From an uncultured Bacteroidota bacterium (GTDB lineage Bacteria; Bacteroidota; Bacteroidia; Bacteroidales; P3), in assembly GCA_902776365.1 (NCBI GenBank), contig CACYPU010000002.1:1-64000 (forward strand): 64,000 nucleotides of DNA. Direction: 5' to 3'. The translations under genes and the position numbers were made by a program. Under the pieces are notes generated by a model, which was not told where the DNA came from, did no database searches, and worked only from the letters and a program-made list of their open reading frames with translations. Position 1 is the first letter of the stretch, and every line of letters starts with the position of its first letter. Of this stretch, positions 47,579 through 57,174 are shown in pieces.

Positions 47579-48022
47579 ATGGAAATCATACTGAAACAGG
47601 ATGTGGCCAACCTCGGCTACAAGGACGAAATCGTCAACGTGAAGAACGGCTATGCCAACAACTATCTTCTTCCCAAGGGAATGGCCATCATCGCCACCCC
47701 CGTCAACAAGAAGATCCACGCTGAGAACCTGCGCCAGCGCGCCCATAAGGAAGAGGCTCTCCGCAAGAACGCTGAGACCCAGCAGGCAGCCCTCAACGGA
47801 AAGACCGTGAAGATCATCGCCAAGGTCGGCGAGAACGGCCAGCTCTTCGGCGGCGTCAACAACATCATGGTTGCCGAGGCCCTCAAGGAACAGCACAACT
47901 ACGACATCGACCGCAAGAACATCGTCGTCGAGGCCATCAAGACCGTCGGCACCTTCACCGCCAAGGTCAATGTCTACAAGGAGATCAAGGCCGAACTCAA
48001 CATCGAGGTCGTCGCTGAATAA
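47579..48022 (+). CDS. rplI: 50S ribosomal protein L9
   Basis: A 147-residue L9: MEIILKQDVANLGYKDEIVNVKNGYANNYLLPKGMA, then a long charged helix and a C-terminal domain with GKTVKIIAKVGENGQLFGGVNN. It ends the operon before an intrinsic terminator. The ATG at 47579 is preceded by AGGAGG. Confidence 0.96.
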   Translation: MEIILKQDVANLGYKDEIVNVKNGYANNYLLPKGMAIIATPVNKKIHAENLRQRAHKEEALRKNAETQQAALNGKTVKIIAKVGENGQLFGGVNNIMVAEALKEQHNYDIDRKNIVVEAIKTVGTFTAKVNVYKEIKAELNIEVVAE

Positions 48023-48046
48023 GGCTTTTGCCTTCTCCACTTCTAT

Positions 48047-48081
48047 CCACTCCTGTCCGGAATCGGGCAGGAGTGGTTTTT
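48047..48081 (+). terminator. Terminator of rpsF-rpsR-rplI
   Basis: CCACTCCTGTCC-GGAATC-GGGCAGGAGTGG then TTTTTAT, 25 nt after the rplI stop. Confidence 0.88.
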
Positions 48082-48172
48082 ATCTCTTTTGCCACCGCAA
48101 GAAAAGGAAGGTCGGCGGTACTAAATTATGCTTCGGGTGGGAAAATATTTTCTGTATGTCAAAAAAAAGATG

Positions 48173-48180
48173 TATCTTTG
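48173..48180 (+). promoter_or_regulatory. -7 element of the C10 peptidase gene
   Basis: TATCTTTG followed by CACCGCG, 41 nt ahead of the ATG at 48222. Confidence 0.7.
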
Positions 48181-48221
48181 CACCGCGAAAAAAAGTAGAA
48201 ATAATAAAATTAGAATCAGAT

Positions 48222-49673
48222 ATGAAAAAGGTAATCTCTTCATTGTTAGTGATGTCGATGATGCTTTGTGTCTCTGTGGCCAAGGCCGACAACCTCACTG
48301 TCGAGCAGGCAAAAACCATCGGCTGCTACTACATGGCCAGTCAAACGGGTTACAGCAAACTTGCCCCCGAGCACCTCACGCTGATTTACCAGTTCGAGAA
48401 CCTAGAATTGGGTATTCCTTCGGCGTATGTCTTCAACGTGAACAGTTGTGGCTGGATTATCATTGCAGCTTCGTCGGTGGTGGACCCCATCATCGCCTTC
48501 TCCACCGAGAGCACGCTCGACATGAGCGACATCCCCGACAACATGCGTTGGTGGCTGAACGGTTACACCGATGTCATCGCCAGCGTTCAGGTGCTGGATG
48601 CTGAAAAGGACTATCCTGACAGTCAGGAGTATACCCAGTTGGTTAAGGAAGGCAAGAACGGTACCAAGGACCAGCAGGTCGTCTTGATGACAACCACCTG
48701 GGACCAGGGCACCACCCGCAACCCTACCTATAACTACTACTGCCCCAAGGTCGGCAATCGCTATAGCGTCACAGGCTGTGTGGCTACGGCACTTGCCCAA
48801 ATCTGCAAATACTATGAATACCCTGTCCAGCCCAAGGGAGCGAAAACCTACGATTGGAATGGCACCACTTTGAGTATTTCATACGACACTGTCCAGTTTG
48901 ATTATTCGTTGATGCCCAAGTACCTGAAAAGCAATACCCCGCAGGAGCAGAAGCTTGAGGTGGCCAAGTTGAACTATTGCCTCGGCGTGGCTGTCGAAAT
49001 GGACTATAGCCCCGATGGCAGTGGTGCCCATATGTCTGATGCCTCTGATGCTATGCGATTCAGATTCAAATATCAAAGGAATACCGTGACTTATCGCAGA
49101 GGGAGCGGTACCGATACCAGCTTCGTCAACACCCTCCGTCGCTACTTGTTGAACAACGATGTGGTGGCCATGAGCGGCTCCTCGTCGCAAGGCTCGGGTG
49201 CCGATGCTGCCGGTCATGCTTGGGTGGCCTGTGGCTACATGGAGCAGAATACAAAGATGTACTATATGAACTGGGGATGGGCCAGCGTGGGCGACGGCTT
49301 CTACAATCTGGCCGACAACAATATGTACATTTCCGAACAGGGCTACAACTTCAATCTGGGTCAGTCTTGCCTTTTCGGTATGATTCCCCCTGAGGATTCG
49401 AACATCCGCCACAATCCTGTCGCTATCCGTGAGGTGGACAACAACACCATTCTCGGCTCCGCCTATCCCAACCCTGCCACTATGTCGGTATCGCTGCCCT
49501 ATTCCACAAACGAAGTGGCCGACATGCAGGTGTTTAGCATCGACGGCAAGTTGATTTTCTCGCAGCGTGTGCAACCCGGCAACGGCGAAATCTCGCTGCG
49601 TGTCGACGCACTGCCCAAGGGCGTCTACATCTACCGCATGAACAGCAAGAACGGAAAATTCATAGTGCAGTGA
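48222..49673 (+). CDS. Secreted C10 family cysteine peptidase with type IX sorting domain
   Basis: A 483-residue streptopain-like protease. Signal peptide (to about 22, ending VAKA), inhibitory propeptide (Spi-like, about 24-150), catalytic domain with Cys186 in SVTGCVATALAQI and His332 in AAGHAWVACGY, then NWGWASVGDGFY, and a C-terminal sorting domain (AYPNPATMSVSLPY to KGVYIYRMNSKNGKFIVQ). Both catalytic residues are present. It should be exported by the Por/T9SS route and act on extracellular proteins. A much longer upstream frame exists, but the promoter at 48173 and signal peptide fix the start. Confidence 0.92.
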   Translation: MKKVISSLLVMSMMLCVSVAKADNLTVEQAKTIGCYYMASQTGYSKLAPEHLTLIYQFENLELGIPSAYVFNVNSCGWIIIAASSVVDPIIAFSTESTLDMSDIPDNMRWWLNGYTDVIASVQVLDAEKDYPDSQEYTQLVKEGKNGTKDQQVVLMTTTWDQGTTRNPTYNYYCPKVGNRYSVTGCVATALAQICKYYEYPVQPKGAKTYDWNGTTLSISYDTVQFDYSLMPKYLKSNTPQEQKLEVAKLNYCLGVAVEMDYSPDGSGAHMSDASDAMRFRFKYQRNTVTYRRGSGTDTSFVNTLRRYLLNNDVVAMSGSSSQGSGADAAGHAWVACGYMEQNTKMYYMNWGWASVGDGFYNLADNNMYISEQGYNFNLGQSCLFGMIPPEDSNIRHNPVAIREVDNNTILGSAYPNPATMSVSLPYSTNEVADMQVFSIDGKLIFSQRVQPGNGEISLRVDALPKGVYIYRMNSKNGKFIVQ

Positions 49674-49680
49674 GCAGGTC

Positions 49681-50943
49681 CTAGTCGACCGGGAGGGAGA
49701 CCGTGAAGGTCGACCCTTTCCCAAGCTCGCTTTCGAGAGCAATGTGGCCCTGGTGGAGTTTGACCACCTGGGCCACATAGTTTAATCCTATCCCGAAGCC
49801 CTTGACGTTGTGGATATCACCCGTGGAGACACGGTAGAATTTCTCGAAGACATGACGCTGGTCGTCCTTCGAGATGCCGATGCCCTGGTCGCTGACGCTG
49901 AGGCGGAACCATCCTTCCTCCACCGAAGTGGCCACGGTGATGTGAGGCGCGTCGGTGGAATACTTGATGCCGTTGTCGATAAGATTGAAAATGAGGTTGG
50001 TGAGATGCATCTCATCGGCTACGACGACCGACGGCGACGCCTCGAGGCGGGTCTCAAGGACGCCACCACGGTTGGCGAGGGTGAGCTTGAAGCTCTGCGC
50101 CACCTTCTCGATGAGCGGGTGCACGTCAATCTCCTTGGGGTTGAGGCGGAACGTCTTGTTCGACATCTTGGCGCTCTGCAGGATGGTGTCCACCAGCACG
50201 CGCAGACGATGGTTCTCGTCGTTGATGATGCCCAGGAAGTTGCGGCGCGACTCCTCGTCGTTGCAGATGGTCTCGTCACGCAGCATTTCGCAGGCCAGGC
50301 TGACGGTGGCCAGAGGAGTCTTGATTTCGTGCGTCATGTTGTTGATGAACTCCGACTTCATGGTGTCGAGCTTGCGCTGCACCGTCAAGGCACGGATGGA
50401 GACGAAGAACATGATGATGATGATGGTGATGAGGATGAGGCTGGCATAGGCCAGCAGGTTGGAGTTGCGCTGCAGGAAGAGCTGTGCCGCCGGGAAACTG
50501 AGGAGGATGTAGTACTGGGTGCCACTCTCGGCATCGCGGGGCGTGAAGACATAGCGGTAGGGCGAATCCTCGAGGTCGCGCTCCATACCAGCCTCCGAAG
50601 CATAGAGCAGCGTGCTCTGGCTCTCGTCGTAGATGCCCACCACGGGGACAATGTCGATGCCGTTGGTGAGCAGATGCTCGCCAATGAGGCTGTCGAGGCT
50701 CTGGTAGCGGAAAGTGGGGGCGGGCACACTGTCGGGCAGCGGAGCATTGGACGTGCCGTCGGGCAGCAGGACGTCGCCGCTAATCTGCTTGATGACTTCG
50801 TCCATGGCGTTGGTGACACCGATATTGAACATGTTGTCGTTGATGGAGACGGTGCGCCGCGTCTGGGTGAATTGAATGAACACCAAGCTGATGGCGGCAA
50901 AAGCAAAGATGCTGATGGTGAAAACTCGTATCCAGCGTTTCAT
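49681..50943 (-). CDS. Sensor histidine kinase
   Basis: A 420-residue membrane sensor kinase, RprX-like in layout. TM1 (about 7-25), periplasmic sensor (about 30-160), TM2 (about 163-183), H-box FINNMTHEIKTPLATVS with phospho-acceptor His205, N-box NLIFNLIDNGIKY, G-box SDQGIGIS and GFGIGLNYVAQVV. All catalytic boxes are intact. No response regulator is adjacent, so its partner is encoded elsewhere. It is convergent with the C10 peptidase (7-nt gap) and divergent from pyrG. No clear minus-strand promoter was seen. Confidence 0.93.
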   Translation of the reverse strand: MKRWIRVFTISIFAFAAISLVFIQFTQTRRTVSINDNMFNIGVTNAMDEVIKQISGDVLLPDGTSNAPLPDSVPAPTFRYQSLDSLIGEHLLTNGIDIVPVVGIYDESQSTLLYASEAGMERDLEDSPYRYVFTPRDAESGTQYYILLSFPAAQLFLQRNSNLLAYASLILITIIIIMFFVSIRALTVQRKLDTMKSEFINNMTHEIKTPLATVSLACEMLRDETICNDEESRRNFLGIINDENHRLRVLVDTILQSAKMSNKTFRLNPKEIDVHPLIEKVAQSFKLTLANRGGVLETRLEASPSVVVADEMHLTNLIFNLIDNGIKYSTDAPHITVATSVEEGWFRLSVSDQGIGISKDDQRHVFEKFYRVSTGDIHNVKGFGIGLNYVAQVVKLHQGHIALESELGKGSTFTVSLPVD

Positions 50944-51038
50944 GGGCGTGGGGTTTAGGCCTTGTTATCTATCTTAAAGTGGTTAGTTTTAACAAAATAA
51001 CGCATGTTGAAAAAAAATATTTTCCAAGAGTGCCATGA

Positions 51039-52703
<1,665 letters not shown>

Positions 52704-52836
52704 AAAAGGTTGAAAAGGTTGCGCTCCCTTCGGTCGCTGAAAGGTTAAAAAGGTCACGAGACCATCGACCTGTCACCTTTCAAATCCCTTAAACCTTTTA
52801 AACCCTTTAAACCTTTTAAACCCTTCAAACCTTAAA
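52704..52836. repeat. 9-bp iteron inverted repeat downstream of pyrG
   Basis: The left arm has AAAAGGTTG-like units; the centre has a small GCG...CGC hairpin. The right arm contains CCCTTAAAC, CTTTTAAAC, CCTTTAAAC, CTTTTAAAC, CCTTCAAAC in a strict 9-bp period, ending 5 nt before mtnN. With the copy at 53522-53611 it brackets mtnN. Confidence 0.85.
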
Positions 52837-52840
52837 CTTT

Positions 52841-53521
52841 ATGAAGATAGGAGTCATTATTGCCATGGACATCGAGTATCGCCGGATGCGCGATGCCATC
52901 GGAGGCGACACCGGTCGCCTGGGAAACAACGAGATAATTTTGTGGCAGTGCGGCATCGGCAAGGTGAACGCCGCCGTGGGTACCATGCGCCTCATCCATG
53001 AGCACCATCCCGACGCCATCCTCAGCACCGGCCTCGCTGGCGGCATCGACCCCATGATGCAGGTCATGGATATCCTGGCTGCCACGCAGTGTGTCTACCA
53101 CGACGTGGACTGTGGCGGCATCAGCGACGGCGGCGTCTGCCCCATTGGTCAGGTACAGGGATTGCCCGCACGCTACGACGCCGACCAGAATTTGTTGAAT
53201 CACGCACTGGCTACTGCCGAACTCCAAATGCCGAACGCCAAACTCCGAACCGGATTGATCTGCACCGGCGACCAGTTCATCACCGACCGCGAGCGGCAGA
53301 ACGCCATCAAGCGCAACTTCGTCGACGGCCTGGCCTGCGACATGGAGAGCGCCGCCATCGCACAGACCTGCTACCTGATGAAGGTGCCCTTCCTCAGCCT
53401 CCGCGTCATCAGCGACACCCCCGGCCGCACCGACGACCACCAGCAGCAGTGGGCCGACTTCCTCGGCTCCATGTGCGACCACTCGTTCCACTTCGTGAAA
53501 AAATACCTTGAGACTCTTTAA
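52841..53521 (+). CDS. mtnN: 5'-methylthioadenosine/S-adenosylhomocysteine nucleosidase
   Basis: A 226-residue Pfs/MTAN enzyme that cleaves S-adenosylhomocysteine to S-ribosylhomocysteine and adenine. MKIGVIIAMDIEYR start, STGLAGGI (ribose site), CTGDQFI, CDMESAAIAQTC (base and 2'-OH site) and VISDTPG with the catalytic Asp in SD. Residues 126-137 (AELQMPNAKLRT) are encoded by an in-frame heptad array (53216-53249). luxS follows and uses its product, so this is the activated-methyl-cycle recycling pair. Confidence 0.95.
   Translation: MKIGVIIAMDIEYRRMRDAIGGDTGRLGNNEIILWQCGIGKVNAAVGTMRLIHEHHPDAILSTGLAGGIDPMMQVMDILAATQCVYHDVDCGGISDGGVCPIGQVQGLPARYDADQNLLNHALATAELQMPNAKLRTGLICTGDQFITDRERQNAIKRNFVDGLACDMESAAIAQTCYLMKVPFLSLRVISDTPGRTDDHQQQWADFLGSMCDHSFHFVKKYLETL
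53216..53249 (+). repeat. 7-bp iteron array inside mtnN (CCGAACT type)
   Basis: CCGAACT, CCAAATG, CCGAACG, CCAAACT, CCGAACC: five degenerate heptamers in frame, at a surface loop before CTGDQF. Confidence 0.6.
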
Positions 53522-53611
53522 AAGTTAAAAAGGTTCGCTTCGCTTAAAAGGTTTGAACCTGTCACCTCTTAAACCCTTTTAACCTTTCAAACCCCTTAAA
53601 CCCTTTAAACC
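53522..53611. repeat. 9-bp iteron inverted repeat between mtnN and luxS
   Basis: Starts at the mtnN stop. Positions 53529-53557 match 20267-20295 exactly. The right arm is CCTCTTAAA, CCCTTTTAA, CCTTTCAAA, CCCCTTAAA, CCCTTTAAA. It fills the entire intergenic gap up to the luxS ATG, so it must contain or hide the luxS ribosome-binding region. Confidence 0.85.
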
Positions 53612-54106
53612 ATGGAAGTAATACAAAGTTTCACCATCGACCACACGCACCTCAAGCCCGGCATCTATGTGTCGCGTATTGACAAGGGCTTCACCACTTT
53701 CGACCTCCGCATCACCGAGCCCAACCGCGAGCCCGCTGTGGCTCCGTCGGCCATGCACAGCCTGGAGCACCTCATGGCCACCTGGTTCCGCAACTCGGAG
53801 GCCAAGGAGGATGTCGTCTACGTCGGCCCCATGGGCTGCCTCACCGGCATGTACGTCATCATGACCGGCAGCTACACCGTCGAGGACATGCGCCGCCTCA
53901 CCATCGAATGCCTGGAATGGATACTCACACAGACCGAAGTCCCCGCCACCACACCCGAGACCTGCGGCAACTGCCTGCTCCACGACCTGCCCATGTGCCA
54001 CTGGGAGAGCCGCCGCTACCTCGACCGCCTGCGCAACGACTTCCACTGCGAATACACCAAGCTCCAAGTGACGCTCGCCGACGGACGTGTCTTCGCCGAC
54101 GCATAA
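53612..54106 (+). CDS. luxS: S-ribosylhomocysteine lyase (AI-2 synthesis)
   Basis: A 164-residue metalloenzyme that converts S-ribosylhomocysteine to homocysteine and DPD, the precursor of autoinducer-2. Metal ligands are H49 and H53 in HSLEH and C118 in TCGNCLLHDL; the catalytic Cys76 is in GPMGCLTGMY. Complete and typical in length. It lies directly after mtnN, which makes its substrate. The intergenic iteron palindrome may affect the ratio of the two enzymes. Confidence 0.97.
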   Translation: MEVIQSFTIDHTHLKPGIYVSRIDKGFTTFDLRITEPNREPAVAPSAMHSLEHLMATWFRNSEAKEDVVYVGPMGCLTGMYVIMTGSYTVEDMRRLTIECLEWILTQTEVPATTPETCGNCLLHDLPMCHWESRRYLDRLRNDFHCEYTKLQVTLADGRVFADA

Positions 54107-54138
54107 GCGAACACAAGTGCTGTTTTGCAATTGAATAA

Positions 54139-54201
54139 CCATTGTTTTCCCATTGTTCTCCCATTAAAATGAAAGAACAATGAAAGAACAATGAAAGAAC
54201 A
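54139..54201. repeat. 11-bp iteron inverted repeat (CATTGTTCTTT type)
   Basis: Left CATTGTTTTCC, CATTGTTCTCC, CATT. Right AATGAAAGAAC three times in tandem. The arms are complementary with a 2-4-nt turn. It lies 33 nt after the luxS stop codon. Confidence 0.75.
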
Positions 54202-54239
54202 GAGGTTTAAGTGATTAAGAATTAGCTGGTTGTGAGGAT

Positions 54240-54280
54240 GTAGAAAAATCAGAGGGCTTTCCGTTCGGAAAGCCCTCTGA
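54240..54280 (-). terminator. Terminator of the outer-membrane protein gene at 54306
   Basis: CAGAGGGCTTTCCG paired with CGGAAAGCCCTCTG, a perfect 14-bp stem. ATTTTTC follows on the minus strand. Confidence 0.85.
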
Positions 54281-54305
54281 TTGTGTGATTTATCAACTAA
54301 TAAGC

Positions 54306-54959
54306 TTAGAGAGCGTAGTTGAAGCCAATGCCAAAGTTGGCGAGGTGAGCCTGAATGGTCTGCTCACCGGCGTCGGCGCCAAAGCCAAAGCTGTGGGAAC
54401 CGCCAGCGTCATTGGTCATGAAGTTGGCGTGGATGCCGAGCAGGTGGACATAGAGGTCGAGAGAAATCTTCTCGTTGATGGCGTAGTTCAGGCCGGGAAT
54501 GATGTTGATGCCGAACCGGGTGAAGCTGTCGCCGAGGTCAAGGGTGTTGCCAGTGACACTGTTGTAGTTGTGGCTCTCCAGACCGAGGGTGAGGCGGAGC
54601 TGGCCTTCGCAGAACACGGTGAAATTGTTCCATTTGGCCACGTTGTAGCGCAGGTAGGGGGCAAAGACGATGGCGCTTCCGGTGTTGGAGGTGTAGTCGT
54701 CAACGCTACCGGCGGGGTTGGTGTAGTTTCTGTTGTAGTTGTAATTATAGCCCAACTGAGCACCCACTTGCATGTCATCGTTCAGCCAATAGCCGATTTT
54801 GGGCATGATGCTGAAGTCGGTACCAGAGGTGCTACCAATGGTGTAGTCATTGGCATGGTTGTTGGTGTGGTCGATGCCAATATTGCCACCGATAACCCAC
54901 TGAGCGTTAGCGGTGAAGGCAAATGCTGCAAGAGCAAGGGTCAATAAAACTTTTTTCAT
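54306..54959 (-). CDS. Outer-membrane beta-barrel protein
   Basis: A 217-residue protein with signal peptide MKKVLLTLALAAFAFTANAQ followed by alternating hydrophobic strands (WVIGGNIGID, FSIMPKIGYWLND, MQVGAQLGYNYNYN, and so on) and a final strand HLANFGIGFNYAL, consistent with an eight-stranded OmpX/OmpA-like porin-family barrel. No OmpA peptidoglycan-binding domain. Monocistronic with its own promoter and terminator. Ligand or role unknown. Confidence 0.85.
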   Translation of the reverse strand: MKKVLLTLALAAFAFTANAQWVIGGNIGIDHTNNHANDYTIGSTSGTDFSIMPKIGYWLNDDMQVGAQLGYNYNYNRNYTNPAGSVDDYTSNTGSAIVFAPYLRYNVAKWNNFTVFCEGQLRLTLGLESHNYNSVTGNTLDLGDSFTRFGINIIPGLNYAINEKISLDLYVHLLGIHANFMTNDAGGSHSFGFGADAGEQTIQAHLANFGIGFNYAL

Positions 54960-55025
54960 TTTTTTTAATTTTTTAGGTTAAACTTTTTTTGCTTTTGGTT
55001 AAATTTTCTTAATTGTTTGACGGTG

Positions 55026-55033
55026 CAAAAGTA
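55026..55033 (-). promoter_or_regulatory. -7 element of the beta-barrel gene
   Basis: TACTTTTG on the minus strand followed by CACCGTC, 66 nt ahead of the ATG at 54959. Confidence 0.65.
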
Positions 55034-55095
55034 CGACTTTTTTTTATTCTGACCAAATTTTTTTTCAAATTTAACATAATTAACACGCTGAAACA

Positions 55096-55262
55096 GAAAG
55101 AAAACCCCTACGTGGTAGGGGTAAACTTTATTTTTTTTGAAATGCTATTAAAGGGGAACGTATACGGCGTATCTTCTTATAAATCAATACCTCGTAGAGG
55201 TTTTCTTTTAATAGCATCCCCATGGAATTAACATTAATGATACCCCGTAGGGGTTTTCTTTC
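55096..55262. repeat. Three copies of a CCCCGTAGGGG-TTTTCTTT hairpin element
   Basis: Copy A on the minus strand (55096-55123), copies B (55188-55208) and C (55241-55262) on the plus strand. Each is a short stem around CGTAG followed by GGTTTTCTTT. A and C read as intrinsic terminators pointing away from each other. Between A and B, ATGCTATTAAA (55142-55152) is repeated inverted at 55207-55217. This is all I see in the 235-nt gap before hydG. Confidence 0.6.
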
Positions 55263-55267
55263 ATTTT

Positions 55268-56698
55268 TTAGAAGTACAAGTCTCTTTCTCCGTCGCCAAT
55301 CTTGCAAAGGTTGCCCTCGACGCGACGTTTCAGCTCCTCTTTCGGGAAGGTTTGGGTCAACTCTTTGAGCAGACGCAGGCCTTTCTCCTTGGTGGCAGGG
55401 CTGGCATAGTCCTCCAGGTATTCGCGGAAGGTGAACATGGCGTTGGGTTTGCAGTACTCCTTGATGAGACCGGGTTTGGCGAGGTCCATGAAGTCGGCAC
55501 CCACGCGGCCCTTGCGGTAGCAGCCGGTGCAGAAGGAGGGGATGTAGCCGCCGTCGATCATCATGGAGATGACCTCGTCGAGCGAGCGGTGGTCGCCGAG
55601 GGTGAACTGTGCGCCGGTGCTGCCGGTCTTCTCGTAGGGCTTGGCCTCGTTGCTCTTGTTGTCCTCCTCGTAGCCTCCCGGGTTGGTCTCGGAGGCAGCG
55701 CTGATTTGGCTGACGCCATACTTGACAAGCTTGTCGCGCATCTCGGGACGCTCGCGCGTACTGATAATAATACCCGTGTAGGGCATGGCGATGCGGATGA
55801 TGGCGATGATTTTCATGAAGTCCTTGTCGCTGACGGGGTGGGGGATGTTCTCGGGCAGCGAGAAGGGGGTGCCTTCGGCAGGCTCGATGCGGGGGAAGGA
55901 GACGGTGTGGGGGCCGCAGCCGTAGTCTTCCTCGAGGTGGCGTGCGTGTTCCATCAAGGCGAGGATTTCGAAGCGGTAGTCGACGAGGCCGAAGAGGACG
56001 CCGATGCCCACGTCGTTGATGCCGCCTTCCTGGGCACGGTCCATGCAGGTGAGGCGCCAGAGGTAGTCGGCCTTGGGGGTGCCGGCGGGGTGGAATTTGG
56101 CGTACTCGATGGGGTCGTAGGTCTCCTGGAAGCAGACGTAGGTGCCTATCTTCTCGGCCTTGAGTTTGGCATAGTCTTCGACGGACATGGGGGCCAGCTC
56201 GACGTTGATGCGGCGGATGGTGGAACCTTTCTCGTCCTTGGCGGCGTAGGTGCGGCGGATGGCTTCGACCATGTAGTTGGCGTCGTTGCGGGGGCTTTCG
56301 CCGCAGATGAGCAGGGCGCGTTTGTGGCCCATGCGCAGCAGCTGGAGGGTTTCGGCCTCGATTTCGTCGAGGGTGAGCACCTTGCGTTTCAGCGCCTTGT
56401 TGTCGCGACGGAAGCCACAGTAGACGCAGTTGTTGACGCAGGCGTTGCCGGTGTAGATGGGTGCGAAGAGCACCAGGCGACGGCCGTAAATCTCGTCCTT
56501 GCAGTACTCAGCGGTGTCGAGGATTTTCTGGATGCCGGCCTCGTCCTCGACGCTGAGGAGCTTGGCCACATCCTCGAGGTTGAGGCCCTTGAGTTTGCGG
56601 GCCTTGTTGAGGATATCGTTGAGTTGGCTCTCGGAGGGGGCGTTGTTTTCCAGCATGCCGTAGAGCTTGTCACGATCGATGAAATTCTGGTGTTTCAT
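55268..56698 (-). CDS. hydG: [FeFe]-hydrogenase maturase HydG (radical SAM tyrosine lyase)
   Basis: A 476-residue radical SAM enzyme that splits tyrosine to make the CO and CN ligands of the hydrogenase H-cluster. The SAM-cluster motif is C87-x3-C91-x2-C94 (ACVNNCVYCGF). The C-terminal auxiliary cluster motif is CTGC and then a Cys 22 residues on (CX2CX22C), exactly the HydG signature and absent from the related ThiH. The upstream TM1266 gene supports the call. HydE, HydF and the hydrogenase are not in the window. Confidence 0.95.
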   Translation of the reverse strand: MKHQNFIDRDKLYGMLENNAPSESQLNDILNKARKLKGLNLEDVAKLLSVEDEAGIQKILDTAEYCKDEIYGRRLVLFAPIYTGNACVNNCVYCGFRRDNKALKRKVLTLDEIEAETLQLLRMGHKRALLICGESPRNDANYMVEAIRRTYAAKDEKGSTIRRINVELAPMSVEDYAKLKAEKIGTYVCFQETYDPIEYAKFHPAGTPKADYLWRLTCMDRAQEGGINDVGIGVLFGLVDYRFEILALMEHARHLEEDYGCGPHTVSFPRIEPAEGTPFSLPENIPHPVSDKDFMKIIAIIRIAMPYTGIIISTRERPEMRDKLVKYGVSQISAASETNPGGYEEDNKSNEAKPYEKTGSTGAQFTLGDHRSLDEVISMMIDGGYIPSFCTGCYRKGRVGADFMDLAKPGLIKEYCKPNAMFTFREYLEDYASPATKEKGLRLLKELTQTFPKEELKRRVEGNLCKIGDGERDLYF

Positions 56699-56739
56699 GG
56701 TTTTATTGATTTAGGATTAATTGTTTTTTTAATTTTGTG

Positions 56740-56778
56740 GAGTGCAAGGAGTGCGAGGGAGCGCAGGGGAGTGCAGGA
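56740..56778. repeat. 10-bp iteron array between the TM1266 gene and hydG
   Basis: GGAGTGCAA, GGAGTGCGAG, GGAGCGCAGG, GGAGTGCAGG fill most of the 88-nt gap. Same family as 19219-19308, 38926-38969 and 41394-41455. Confidence 0.65.
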
Positions 56779-56786
56779 CAAATAAT

Positions 56787-57029
56787 TTAGCTGGCCAGTG
56801 CTGTTTTGCAGCTCAGGCCGGCGAGGCGGCCGAGGGGACCGGTGAGGGCGTTGATTTGGTTCATGGTGCCCTCGACGATGAGCGACATCACCGCCACGGG
56901 ACGGTCATGGAAGGGTAGTCCTTGACGACAAAGGATGATTTCCGAATGCTCGGAGAGAATCTGATTGACAGAAGGCGCCGCTTCGCGGTCGCGAATGAGT
57001 ATGGTGACAGTTCCTATTCTCTTCTCCAT
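56787..57029 (-). CDS. TM1266-type iron-only hydrogenase system regulator
   Basis: An 80-residue ACT-like protein: MEKRIGTVTILIRDREAAPSVNQILSEHSEIILCRQGLP, then SLIVEGTMNQINALTGPLGRLAGLSCKTAL. This matches the small family (TIGR03959/TM1266) found beside hydrogenase maturation genes and thought to regulate them. It heads a two-gene operon with hydG. Confidence 0.85.
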   Translation of the reverse strand: MEKRIGTVTILIRDREAAPSVNQILSEHSEIILCRQGLPFHDRPVAVMSLIVEGTMNQINALTGPLGRLAGLSCKTALAS

Positions 57030-57069
57030 CAGGTGTTAGGCTTTTGGATTAGACATTGGGTTAACGCTG

Positions 57070-57077
57070 CAAAGATA
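57070..57077 (-). promoter_or_regulatory. -7 element of the TM1266-hydG operon
   Basis: TATCTTTG on the minus strand followed by CAGCG, 41 nt ahead of the ATG at 57029. Confidence 0.7.
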
Positions 57078-57129
57078 CAAAATAAAATCAATGTGCAAAA
57101 TTTTTTTTTGTCAGTTTGTTTTTTCTTCG

Positions 57130-57137
57130 TATTTTTG
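57130..57137 (+). promoter_or_regulatory. -7 element of the beta-barrel gene at 57175
   Basis: TATTTTTG followed by CAT, 38 nt ahead of the ATG. Forms a divergent pair with the element at 57070-57077. Confidence 0.7.
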
Positions 57138-57174
57138 CATTTTGAAATAAAGTGTAAAAAAAGATATACGATAT

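Noticed and set aside
47871..48221. N-terminal extension of the C10 peptidase back into rplI
   Set aside because: The extension overlaps rplI out of frame and crosses a terminator and the peptidase promoter; a normal signal peptide begins at 48222.
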